Below, one piece after another: positions 6,035 to 13,572 of a DNA stretch of 15,673 bases; within the stretch, counting starts at the first letter, position 1, and each line of letters begins with the position of its first letter. The stretch is taken from the NCBI GenBank assembly GCA_041485385.1, contig JBGPJM010000108.1:1-15673 (forward strand). The letters are read 5' to 3'. Under the pieces are notes generated by a model, which was not told where the DNA came from, searched no databases, and worked only from the letters and a program-made list of their open reading frames with translations. The position numbers and the translations under genes are program-made. Origin of the DNA: JBGPJM01 sp041485385. Lineage in GTDB: Bacteria > Planctomycetota > Phycisphaerae > Phycisphaerales > UBA1924.

Positions 6035-8914
6035 ATGTACGCTAAGGCCTGCGCGTTTGCCGTTGCGAGCGCCTGCGTCGTATCGTCGGGGCAGGCCCAG
6101 CTGGTTCCCCAGACTCCGGTCCCTACCGGCCGGAACCTTGGCGGCGTGGCCTTCAACTCGCCGACGCACGGTTTCGTCGTCGGCGAGAACCACCATCTGC
6201 TGGAGACGCTCGACGGGGGAAATACGTGGACCACGCGGATGGCCACCGGCTACAGCACCGACCCGTTCTATACCATCAAGTTTGCCGATTCTCAGCATGG
6301 TTACCTCGCCGGCAATAGCCAGGACGCGTACCGCACCACCGACGGCGGCGCGACCTGGACGCGCATGACCTCGATGCTGGGCGGATCGGTGCGCGAGCTC
6401 GACTTCATCACGCCCACGACGGGGTTCGCCGGCTACAACGGCGCGATCTCGTGGACGCCGGACGGCGGCGTGACGTGGCAACTTCGCTGCGGCTATCCCG
6501 ACGCACCCATCGTCTTCGGCATGGATTTCCGCGACCAAAGCGTCGGTCTGGCCGCCGGAATCCGCACCACGCCGTACAACGACGGAGGAATCTACCGCAC
6601 GACCGACGGCGGTCGCACGTGGACGCTGGTGTTCGACGGCTACGCGAACGATGTTCTCTGGCTGGACGGGCAGACCGCCCTGGCCCCGAGCGGGCTTGAT
6701 GTGGTCCGTTCCGACGATGCGGGCGTGACCTGGTACACGATCAACTTCGGCGGCATCTGGACCGGCGCGATCGAGTTCGCCCGCGCTGGCGGCTCCACCG
6801 TCCTCGGCGCGGTCAGCGCCGCGGGTGACATCTGGACCAGCATGGATCTGGGTTCCTCCTGGTTCCAGGTCGTCGAGGGCCTGGGGGTCCTCCCGGCCAA
6901 CTGGGCGATCTCCTTCTCCGACGAGCAGCACGGCTGGGTCGTCGGCGCCAACGGGCTCACCTACCGCACGACCGACGCCGGCCAGACCTGGCAACTCCTC
7001 AACAGCGGCTGCGGCGACGAGGTCCACGGCATCGACTTCGCCGCCGACGACAACTTCGGAGTCGCCGTCACCCACAACGGTTTCCTCTTCCGCACCCGCA
7101 ACCGCGGCGCCTCCTGGGACGTCCGCCGCCTGAGAGAGACCGGCGTCGTCTTCGGGCGCAACGAGGGATTCCGCGCCGTCGATGTCATCGACTCCCAGAC
7201 GGTCGTCGCCGGCGGCGCGGGCGGCATCGTCTTCCGCTCCGAGGATGCCGGCGACACGTGGCTCTCGCTCGGCTACCCCTACTCGCTCCACGGCGAGTTC
7301 GAGATCCTCACCATCAAGTTCACTGATCGCCTCAAGGGCTGGATCGGCGGGTCCCACTACGCTTCCGACTCCGTCTACCGGACCAACGATGGCGGCAGTT
7401 CCTGGACCGCCGTTCCCGAGGTCGCCGGCTTGATCGTCGCGATCGACGCCGAGGGCACCAACGTCTGGGCCGCGACGGCGGGCAACAGCGTCGCCCGGAG
7501 CACCGACGACGGCGCAACGTGGACCGCCCTGGCCATCCCCGGCAACGGCTACGGCATCTCCGACCTGGAGTTCGCCGATCCGCTCAACGGGTGGGTCGTG
7601 GGCTGGTACGGCACCATGGCCAAGTCGGCCAATGGCGGCGCAAGCTGGACGCAGGTCGCGCAGCCGCAGAACGAGATCTACCTGGACGTCGCCATGAACG
7701 GCCCCACCGAGATCTGGACCGTCGGGTACGACAACAGCACCTACCGGTATTTCTACAAGAGGTCCACCAACGCCGGATCGACCTGGACGCGAACGGACCT
7801 CACCCAGTACGAGGAGGCGTTCAGCCGGATCAACGTGCGCCCGGCCGGCCGCTTCTGGCTCGGCGGCTCGTTCGGCAAGATTGTGTACTCGCCCACGGCG
7901 CCGCTGCGGATCGTGCTCCCCGCCGACGTGCCGCCGCAGGTCGCTCCCGGCGTGCCGGCGACATTCCCGGTGCGCATCGTCGCCGGCGAGCAGGAGATCG
8001 TCGCCGGCTCGGAGACGCTCTGGCTCCAGCGCTCCGTGGGCGAGTCGTTCCAGGGGATCCCCCTGCAGCGGCTCTCCGGCGATGACTATGTCGCCACGCT
8101 GCCGGCGCTGCGGTGCGCCGACACGCCGCGGTTCTACCTCTCGGCGGACGGATCGGGAGGGACCCAGGTGCGCCTGCCCGCGGGTGCGCCCGCGGACACG
8201 TTGACCACGCGGATCGGCGTGTTCGATCCCAGTGCCCCGATCCTTGCGGCCGACTTCGAGGGTGGCGGGGGCCTGCCCGCCGGTTGGACGGCGACCGGCC
8301 TGTGGCACGTGACCAGTGCCTGCGCGCCGCCCGGCGTGTGCGACACGGGCAGCACGGCCTACTTCGGTCAGGACGGCCTGTGCACGTTCGACACCGGCGC
8401 CAGGGTCGCGGGCGTGCTCCGCTCCCCGCAGATCGCCCTTCCGGCTCTGCAGCCCGGCCAGAACATCGTCGTCTCCTTCTGCTCCGCCCTCGACACCGAA
8501 TACCCCGACGGCGCCTACGGCGACGACGACCAGGCGCAGCTGTGGTGGGTCTGGGGCGCCCTGCAGGCGCCCGTCCAGTGGTTCACCGACCACAGCAGCT
8601 CGCGCGTCCAGACCTTCAACCTGAACCTGCACGCCGGGCGAACGGGGCGCCTCGAGTGGCGCTTCGACTCGATGAACACCTCCATGAACGCCTACCGCGG
8701 CTGGCACGTGGACAACATCCGCGTCACGGCGCCGATGCTCGTCTGTGACGATCCATGCCGCGCCGACTTCAACGACGACGGCGCTCTGAACTCGCAGGAC
8801 TTCTTCGATTTCCTCACCGCCTTCTTCAGCGGTGCCGCGGACTTCAACGCCGACGGGGTCACCAACTCCCAGGACTTCTTCGACTTCCTCGTTGCCTTCT
8901 TTGCCGGCTGCTGA
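6035..8914 (+). CDS. Large secreted Asp-box (BNR/Ycf48-like) propeller with MAM-like jelly roll and GC-type dockerin tag
   Basis: 959 residues. ATG 6035 has AAAGGAG at 6022-6028. Residues 1-21 are a signal peptide (GQA before Gln22). Residues ~59-586 hold about thirteen Asp-box motifs of the S/T-x-D-x-G-x-T/S-W type (LDGGNTW, TDGGATW, TDGGRTW, TDAGQTW, TDDGATW, TNAGSTW and others), as in sialidase-like or Ycf48/photosynthesis-system-II-assembly-like propellers. Repeated 'F.D..HGW.VG' strands lie between them. Residues ~627-730 look like an Ig-like beta domain. Residues ~738-906 (DFEGG...WHVDNIRV) resemble a MAM/choice-of-anchor jelly roll, a possible carbohydrate-binding module. Residues 908-959 are the dockerin tag, which starts CRADFN and has FFSG in its first copy. 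The Asp-boxes are structural only, and no sialidase catalytic set is recognisable. A cell-surface or extracellular binding role is inferred. Confidence 0.93.
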   Translation: MYAKACAFAVASACVVSSGQAQLVPQTPVPTGRNLGGVAFNSPTHGFVVGENHHLLETLDGGNTWTTRMATGYSTDPFYTIKFADSQHGYLAGNSQDAYRTTDGGATWTRMTSMLGGSVRELDFITPTTGFAGYNGAISWTPDGGVTWQLRCGYPDAPIVFGMDFRDQSVGLAAGIRTTPYNDGGIYRTTDGGRTWTLVFDGYANDVLWLDGQTALAPSGLDVVRSDDAGVTWYTINFGGIWTGAIEFARAGGSTVLGAVSAAGDIWTSMDLGSSWFQVVEGLGVLPANWAISFSDEQHGWVVGANGLTYRTTDAGQTWQLLNSGCGDEVHGIDFAADDNFGVAVTHNGFLFRTRNRGASWDVRRLRETGVVFGRNEGFRAVDVIDSQTVVAGGAGGIVFRSEDAGDTWLSLGYPYSLHGEFEILTIKFTDRLKGWIGGSHYASDSVYRTNDGGSSWTAVPEVAGLIVAIDAEGTNVWAATAGNSVARSTDDGATWTALAIPGNGYGISDLEFADPLNGWVVGWYGTMAKSANGGASWTQVAQPQNEIYLDVAMNGPTEIWTVGYDNSTYRYFYKRSTNAGSTWTRTDLTQYEEAFSRINVRPAGRFWLGGSFGKIVYSPTAPLRIVLPADVPPQVAPGVPATFPVRIVAGEQEIVAGSETLWLQRSVGESFQGIPLQRLSGDDYVATLPALRCADTPRFYLSADGSGGTQVRLPAGAPADTLTTRIGVFDPSAPILAADFEGGGGLPAGWTATGLWHVTSACAPPGVCDTGSTAYFGQDGLCTFDTGARVAGVLRSPQIALPALQPGQNIVVSFCSALDTEYPDGAYGDDDQAQLWWVWGALQAPVQWFTDHSSSRVQTFNLNLHAGRTGRLEWRFDSMNTSMNAYRGWHVDNIRVTAPMLVCDDPCRADFNDDGALNSQDFFDFLTAFFSGAADFNADGVTNSQDFFDFLVAFFAGC
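8756..8911 (+). repeat. GC-type dockerin tag, copy pair 6
   Basis: Cys start and Gly-Cys end, linker one residue. Loops are DFNDDG and DFNADG. It uses one TCG and one TCC serine codon, and the second helix has Val in place of Thr (FLVAFF). Confidence 0.93.
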
Positions 8915-8977
8915 CCCCGCGCCACCTGTCAGCAACGAGCCGCCCGGCGCATGGAAATCGAACGTCAGGAATTTGAC

Positions 8978-8984
8978 AAAGAGG
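8978..8984 (+). promoter_or_regulatory. Ribosome binding site setting the start at 8990
   Basis: AAAGAGG five bases before ATG 8990. The in-frame ATG at 8951 has no comparable site and would put charged residues (MEIERQEFDKEA) ahead of the signal peptide. Confidence 0.65.
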
Positions 8985-8989
8985 CCCCC

Positions 8990-10207
8990 ATGTTTTCTCG
9001 GTGGAACAGGATCGAAATCGGCGGTCAGCGTTCGGCCGCGGCATTCCTGCTGGGCGTCGTGTTCTTGATCGGCGCAGGGCCCCCGGCGGTGAGCGCGGAC
9101 CCGCCCCGATACACGGCCCGCTTCATCACGCCCGGCTTCAGCGCGTTCAACGCGGCAGCGATGAACGAGGCCGGCGACGTGGTCGGTACGGGCAACTCGG
9201 GCACCGGCGCCTGGGTATCGCACGCCGGCGCACCCGCGGTGTTCCTCCCGCTGCCGCCCGGCGCCGAGTTTGCCTTCGCGAACGACATCAACGACGCCGG
9301 CGTAGTTGTCGGCTCCGCGGGGTATGCGTACCCGGGGTACGGGTGGGCGGCGGCGTGGACACCCGACGGCTCCGGCGGCTACACGATCCAGCAGTTCGGC
9401 ACGCTGCCCGGTGACATCTATAGCGATGCGCTGGCGGTCAACAACGTCGGCGACATCGTCGGCTACTCGCGCGACGGCATGTTTCATCACCCGGTGATCT
9501 TCACAGCCCCGGGGGGAATGCAGAACCTTACGTCGACCGGCATCTTCGATCCCTGCTCCATCAACAACCAGCGCGTCCTTGTTGACCAATCCTACCCCAC
9601 CAAGCGCATGGACCTGGACACCATGGTCGTCGAGAACCTCGTCGCGCCCGGCCCCGGCTACTCGACTTCCTGGGGCACGACGATCAACGAATCCGGCCAG
9701 GTCGGCGGGCGCGTGCTCAACACGACGGGCGGCACACACTGCCCGCAGAATGCAGCTCGCTACACCGACGGAGTCGGCTGGGAGGTGCTCAGCGGATGCG
9801 GCCGGACGATCACCGTTTCGGACATGAACGACCTCGGCGACGTGATCATCGGGCCGTCCGTGCGCTTCGAGGGGATCGGCACCTTCTCCATCTATGACCT
9901 GATCGACGCCGACGCCGGGAACTGGTCTGCGTGGGGCGGCTACCAGTTGGCCATCAACAACTCGCGCCAGATGGCCATTCCCGCCACGAACAGCGCCACC
10001 AACCAGAGCGGCATCATCCTCATCACGCCCGGGCAGGGCTGCCCCGCCGACTTCAACGCCGACGGCTCGCTCAACTCCCAGGACTTCTTCGACTTCCTCA
10101 CCGCGTTCTTCGCCGGTGACCCCCGTGCCGACTTCAACCTCGACGGCGTGATCAACTCCCAGGACTTCTTCGACTTCCTCTCCGCGTTCCTCGCTGGCTG
10201 CCCGTGA
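8990..10207 (+). CDS. Secreted HAF-like repeat protein with C-terminal GC-type dockerin tag
   Basis: 405 residues from ATG 8990. Residues 1-36 are a long signal peptide (SRWNR basic region, hydrophobic stretch AAAFLLGVVFLIGAG, VSA before Asp37). The body has repeated 'IND.G.VVG' units (AAMNEAGDVVG, DINDAGVVVG, AVNNVGDIVG, TINESGQVGG), the looser HAF-type pattern. It is a full-length paralog of the N-terminal half of the gene at 13573: both share VFLPLPPG, 'INNQR', 'DLDT.VVENL' / 'NLDTSVVENL', and 'RYTD..GW.VL'. It also matches the truncated gene at the left edge near its C-terminus. Residues 351-405 are the tag, with linker DPR and ending Gly-Cys-Pro. It is an exported protein of unknown ligand. 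Confidence 0.92.
   Translation: MFSRWNRIEIGGQRSAAAFLLGVVFLIGAGPPAVSADPPRYTARFITPGFSAFNAAAMNEAGDVVGTGNSGTGAWVSHAGAPAVFLPLPPGAEFAFANDINDAGVVVGSAGYAYPGYGWAAAWTPDGSGGYTIQQFGTLPGDIYSDALAVNNVGDIVGYSRDGMFHHPVIFTAPGGMQNLTSTGIFDPCSINNQRVLVDQSYPTKRMDLDTMVVENLVAPGPGYSTSWGTTINESGQVGGRVLNTTGGTHCPQNAARYTDGVGWEVLSGCGRTITVSDMNDLGDVIIGPSVRFEGIGTFSIYDLIDADAGNWSAWGGYQLAINNSRQMAIPATNSATNQSGIILITPGQGCPADFNADGSLNSQDFFDFLTAFFAGDPRADFNLDGVINSQDFFDFLSAFLAGCP
10040..10204 (+). repeat. GC-type dockerin tag, copy pair 7
   Basis: Cys start and Gly-Cys-Pro end, linker DPR. Loops are DFNADG and DFNLDG. The second helix is slightly divergent (FLSAFLAG). Confidence 0.93.
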
Positions 10208-10236
10208 GCGCCGGGGTTCGCTGACTACGACGAGGT

Positions 10237-10260
10237 CGCCGCCGCCTTCGAGGCGCGGCG
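10237..10260 (+). terminator. Strong GC hairpin between the HAF-like gene and the di-heme gene
   Basis: CGCCG-c-CGCCT, loop TCG, AGGCG-CGGCG: ten base pairs with one bulged C and a three-base loop, starting ~30 bases after the stop at 10207. It may end or attenuate transcription before the di-heme gene. No T-run follows, so it is not a classical intrinsic terminator. Confidence 0.4.
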
Positions 10261-10316
10261 CACACACGGCCGACTCTGATCCCGACACCCGCCGAAACGC
10301 GGGATCCACACAGCCC

Positions 10317-10322
10317 GAGGAG
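10317..10322 (+). promoter_or_regulatory. Ribosome binding site choosing ATG 10330 over ATG 10324
   Basis: GAGGAG ends one base before ATG 10324 but seven bases before the in-frame ATG 10330. Normal spacing therefore favours 10330. Confidence 0.75.
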
Positions 10323-10329
10323 AATGTCC

Positions 10330-11976
10330 ATGAGCATCCGACTGCCAGTCTGCACTTGCACGCTTTCTGCCGCCGTGTCCATCGGTGTCCTGGCCGGCGT
10401 CGCCCGCGCGTATCCGCGGCACGACTTCAACGAGGCCGCGGGGAAGGCCTTGGTGCCCATGACCGGCCCCCTGAACGTGCACAATGTCGGGATTGTCGGC
10501 ATTCTCGACGCGAGCACGTCCGCGCACGCCGACACGCGGGACCGTCTCGACGCGGAGTTGCGTCAGGTTCTCACGGGGGCCGGGTTCACCGGTCGCGTCG
10601 AGGCGTCGCTGCCCACGCGGCTCGGACGGCCGCTGGATCCCGAGAAGGTCGAGCTCGGAAGGCTGCTGTTCTTCGACAACATCCTTGCCTTGCATAGCGA
10701 CAACTCATGTGCAGGGTGCCACTCGCCGGCATTCGGCTTCGGCGACTCTCAGCGCATGGCCATCGGCGTCGACAACAACGGCATCGTGGGTTCGGATCGC
10801 GCCGGACCACGCAACCAGCGCCGCGCACCACTGGTCGTGAACAGCGAGTTCTATCCGGCCCTGATGTGGACCGCCCGGTTCGTGGCCCTCTCCGGGGACC
10901 CGTTCGACAACTCGCTGGGCTTCAGGTTTCCGCCGCCCGAAGGCGTCGTGACCACCACGCACACCCTGCTTCAGGCTCAGGCATCCATCCCTTCAACCGA
11001 GCTCGCGGAGATGGCCGGCTTCACGGGGATCATGGCCAATCCCGGGCCATTCGGCCCGGCACACTACCAGTTTGACGACGGCCACGGGGAGACGCTGCCG
11101 GCACCCGACGGCACCGGGTTCCACAACTTCCCCATCCAGGACGCCGTCGACGCTCGGCTCAACGCCGTCGACGAGTACCTGAGCCTCTTCGGGGCGGCGT
11201 TCAACGGCGGCATGCCGCTCCCGCCGGGCGGTATCACCATCCACATGCGCCGCGAGGCGCTGGCGGAGTTCGAGATGTCGCTGCCGGGCGCGGACGCCCC
11301 CATCGACCGCTTTGCGCGCGGCAGCAACGGGGCCATGACCGACAAGCAGAAGCGCGGGGCGCTCCTCTTCTTTGGCCGGGCCGGGTGTGTGTCCTGCCAT
11401 GGTGTCGCGGGGCCGTCGAACGAGATGTTCAGCGACTTCCGACTGCACCGCATAGGCGGCCCGCAGGTGTTCCCTCAGTTCGGGGTCGACCTCGGCAACG
11501 TCATCTTCGACGGCCCGGGGTTCAACCAGGACTACGGCGTCGAGCAGACCGCCGGGGATCCCGCTCTCCGTTACATGTTCCGGACGGCGCCGCTGCGCAA
11601 CCTGGCCGTCGCGCCCGGATACTTCCACAACGGCGCGTTCGGATCGATCAAGGAGGCCATCAGGCATCACCTCGACGTTCTGCACTCGGCCAGGCACTAC
11701 GACCCGCACCGGAACCGGCTGCCCGCCGACCTGTACGTCGGGCCAGTTGAGCCGGTGCTCGCGGCGGGCATCGACCCCCTGCTCGCACGGCCGATCCGCC
11801 TGAGCGAGGGGCAACTCTCGGACCTGACGGCCTTCGTCTCGCGAGCCCTGCTCGATCGCCGCGTGCTCGATTTCTGCGACCTCGTCCCTGCACGCGTTCC
11901 CAGCGGCCTGCCGGTGGCGCAGTTCCAGCGTTGCGGGGGCGATGAAAAGGACCCAGACGATGGCGAGGACGAATAG
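10330..11976 (+). CDS. Di-heme cytochrome c peroxidase / MauG-family protein, periplasmic
   Basis: 548 residues from ATG 10330. Residues 1-27 are a signal peptide (ARA before Tyr28). Two c-type heme sites are visible: CAGCH at 127-131, preceded by 'ELGRLLFFDN', and CVSCH at 353-357, preceded by 'KRGALLFFGR'. The segment FRTAPLRNLAVAPGYFHNGAF (His433 region) followed by 'SIKEAIRHH' is the conserved C-terminal block of the bacterial CCP/MauG family. Members reduce H2O2 or carry out high-valent-iron oxidations such as MauG protein modification; which applies here cannot be told from sequence. Unlike all its neighbours it has no dockerin tag and ends in an acidic tail (DEKDPDDGEDE). Its signal peptide resembles that of the next gene. 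It needs cytochrome c maturation and an electron partner encoded elsewhere. Confidence 0.93.
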   Translation: MSIRLPVCTCTLSAAVSIGVLAGVARAYPRHDFNEAAGKALVPMTGPLNVHNVGIVGILDASTSAHADTRDRLDAELRQVLTGAGFTGRVEASLPTRLGRPLDPEKVELGRLLFFDNILALHSDNSCAGCHSPAFGFGDSQRMAIGVDNNGIVGSDRAGPRNQRRAPLVVNSEFYPALMWTARFVALSGDPFDNSLGFRFPPPEGVVTTTHTLLQAQASIPSTELAEMAGFTGIMANPGPFGPAHYQFDDGHGETLPAPDGTGFHNFPIQDAVDARLNAVDEYLSLFGAAFNGGMPLPPGGITIHMRREALAEFEMSLPGADAPIDRFARGSNGAMTDKQKRGALLFFGRAGCVSCHGVAGPSNEMFSDFRLHRIGGPQVFPQFGVDLGNVIFDGPGFNQDYGVEQTAGDPALRYMFRTAPLRNLAVAPGYFHNGAFGSIKEAIRHHLDVLHSARHYDPHRNRLPADLYVGPVEPVLAAGIDPLLARPIRLSEGQLSDLTAFVSRALLDRRVLDFCDLVPARVPSGLPVAQFQRCGGDEKDPDDGEDE

Positions 11977-12158
11977 TCCTGCTCCCCGGCCGCCCAGCAC
12001 GGCGCCGCGGACACTATCGACGACGCCACGATGAACGGACACAGCGCCATGCGTGACGAGAAGGAAGAGTATCGCCACTTGTTCCATGGCCCGGCCGGCG
12101 CAGCGACCTGCCTGCCGGGAGGTGTCGGAAGACCTGCTTTTCGCGAACCACTTGCATC

Positions 12159-12163
12159 AGGGA
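12159..12163 (+). promoter_or_regulatory. Weak ribosome binding site supporting start at 12172
   Basis: AGGGA eight bases before ATG 12172. The frame is open back to ATG 12031, but that start has no Shine-Dalgarno. The gap-free match of the signal peptide from 12172 to that of the di-heme gene also favours 12172. Confidence 0.5.
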
Positions 12164-12171
12164 ATATCACC

Positions 12172-13407
12172 ATGCGTCCCGCACGATGTCACCTTACTCG
12201 CACGTTGTCCGCCGCCGCTTCGATCGGCCTGTTCACCGGGCTTGCCCGCGCGCAGCCCGCGTACGACTTCATCCTGGTCGATTCGTTCAACGCCAACCCC
12301 CTGGTGGGCGAAGCGTACCTGTGGGACATCAACGACGTGGGCATGGCCTGCGGCATGGCGACGGTCGACAACGTCATCGGGTATCCCGGCTTCGTGTGGG
12401 ACGAAGTCGCCGGGAAGACGCGCGTGCCCGTGGCGAGCCCGAAGAGTTTGAACAGCGTCGGGCTTGTCGTCGGTACCGGCGACATCTACGACCTGAGCAC
12501 CGGCCAGACGTTCTCACCGGCGAACCTGCCGGGGACATACTACGGCCCGCGCTTCGGGGGCGTGAATGATGCCGGGGTCGCGGTGGGCACGATCTCGACG
12601 TGCACCTGCTCGGACTCCGGCGGCATTCTGCAGATCCCGTACATCTGGGACGCCGTGAACGGCGCCCGCACCGTCTCTGTGCCGAACGCGAAGGGGCTGG
12701 CCCGCATCAATGAAGCGGGCGTCGCCATCGGCTGGCTCTACGGGTCGGTGTTCAACGACGGCTTCTTCGTGGACATCAACTCCGGCGCGTACACCCGTCT
12801 CGCCGACGTGTTCCCATCCAACGTCGGGACCGGCCCGGTCAGGGCGCAGGACATCAACGACAACTCGGAGATCGTCGGCTCACGCGCGGGGTTCTACCCG
12901 GTCTACCGGTACGGATACGTATACTCGCCGAGCACGGGCGTACGCCTCCTGCCGTTCCCCGGCGCGGGGTATCAGCAGTACGTCAGGCCGTCCGCCATCA
13001 ACAACGCCGGCACGATCGTGGGTGACATCTCCACCGTGCTCGCCTCCTCGCACGTCTTCGTGTATTCCGAGGCCGACGGGCTCCGCGACCTCAATGACGG
13101 TGCGCTCATCGCCGGCATGCCCGCCGGGTACCAGCTCTACACCGCGACGGGGATCAACAACGCGGGCTGGATCGTCGGCTACGGCCACACCGCCGCCGGC
13201 AAGATCACGGGATACGTGCTCAAGCCCCGCGCCATCGCCTGCCCCGCCGACTTCAACCATTCCGGCATCCTCGACTCCCAGGATTTCTTCGACTTCCTCT
13301 CCGCGTTCTTCGCCGGCGCGCCCGCGGCGGATTTCAACGCCGACTCCGCCGTCAACTCCCAGGACTTCTTCGACTTCCTCGCGGCCTTCTTCGCCGGCTG
13401 CCCGTAG
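12172..13407 (+). CDS. Secreted HAF-like repeat protein with C-terminal GC-type dockerin tag
   Basis: 411 residues from ATG 12172. Residues 1-27 are a signal peptide (ARA before Gln28) that aligns without gaps to the leader of the di-heme gene upstream (LSAA.SIG....G.ARA.P..DF). The body has spaced 'IN..G..VG' units (INDVGMACG, VNDAGVAVG, INEAGVAIG, INNAGTIVG, INNAGWIVG), a degenerate HAF-type pattern. Residues 357-411 are the tag. Its first loop is DFNHSG and its second reads DFNADSAVN, where the loop Gly is Ser, so both calcium loops deviate. The protein ends Gly-Cys-Pro with a TAG stop. It is exported, with unknown ligand and no visible catalytic residues. The 195 bp before it contains no recognisable gene or promoter. 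Confidence 0.92.
   Translation: MRPARCHLTRTLSAAASIGLFTGLARAQPAYDFILVDSFNANPLVGEAYLWDINDVGMACGMATVDNVIGYPGFVWDEVAGKTRVPVASPKSLNSVGLVVGTGDIYDLSTGQTFSPANLPGTYYGPRFGGVNDAGVAVGTISTCTCSDSGGILQIPYIWDAVNGARTVSVPNAKGLARINEAGVAIGWLYGSVFNDGFFVDINSGAYTRLADVFPSNVGTGPVRAQDINDNSEIVGSRAGFYPVYRYGYVYSPSTGVRLLPFPGAGYQQYVRPSAINNAGTIVGDISTVLASSHVFVYSEADGLRDLNDGALIAGMPAGYQLYTATGINNAGWIVGYGHTAAGKITGYVLKPRAIACPADFNHSGILDSQDFFDFLSAFFAGAPAADFNADSAVNSQDFFDFLAAFFAGCP
13240..13404 (+). repeat. GC-type dockerin tag, copy pair 8
   Basis: Cys start and Gly-Cys-Pro end, linker APA. Both loops are non-canonical: DFNHSG (Ser for Asp at position 5) and DFNADS (Ser for the loop Gly). This is the most degenerate tag in the window. 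Confidence 0.92.
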
Positions 13408-13457
13408 CGATCGCTCACTGACCCCGGGCGAGCTCGGCGTCACCAGGAGGACGGACG

Positions 13458-13505
13458 ATGACGCTTCCGCACCAATCCGTGTCCCCTGAACCGCGGGATC
13501 CATGA
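13458..13505 (+). CDS. Possible 15-codon leader ORF
   Basis: AGGAGG at 13445-13450 is a perfect Shine-Dalgarno, seven bases before ATG 13458, and opens a 15-residue reading frame (MTLPHQSVSPEPRDP) ending in TGA 13503-13505. It sits in the 165-bp gap before the gene at 13573. There is no homolog evidence. It could be a leader peptide, a remnant of a lost start, or chance. Confidence 0.25.
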   Translation: MTLPHQSVSPEPRDP

Positions 13506-13572
13506 CAGCTGAGTTGACGCACGCCGCGACGCACCGTCCATCCGTGAACCGTATCCAGAAGGGAACCACACC

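Noticed and set aside
6035..8914. Sialidase activity for the Asp-box protein
   Set aside because: Asp-boxes are structural motifs. The arginine triad and other sialidase catalytic residues could not be identified, and a Ycf48-like propeller fits as well.
8973..8978. TTGACA, a perfect -35 hexamer
   Set aside because: It abuts the ribosome binding site of the gene at 8990 and leaves no room for a -10 box and transcript start before the ATG.
5336..10309. A 1657-codon open frame on the - strand, and shorter ones such as 335-3037, 12880-15390 and 10993-12087
   Set aside because: They lie opposite well-supported genes with signal peptides, domains and ribosome sites. Their translations are low-complexity Glu/Val/Gly/Arg repeats that are simply the complement of GC-rich codons and of the tag repeats.
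12031..12171. N-terminal extension of the gene at 12172 back to ATG 12031
   Set aside because: There is no Shine-Dalgarno, the added residues are polar and not signal-like, and the leader from 12172 matches that of the neighbouring gene.
13406..13415. Ten-base palindrome AGCGATCGCT overlapping a stop codon
   Set aside because: I saw only one copy in the window and no downstream T-run or partner site, so chance is sufficient.
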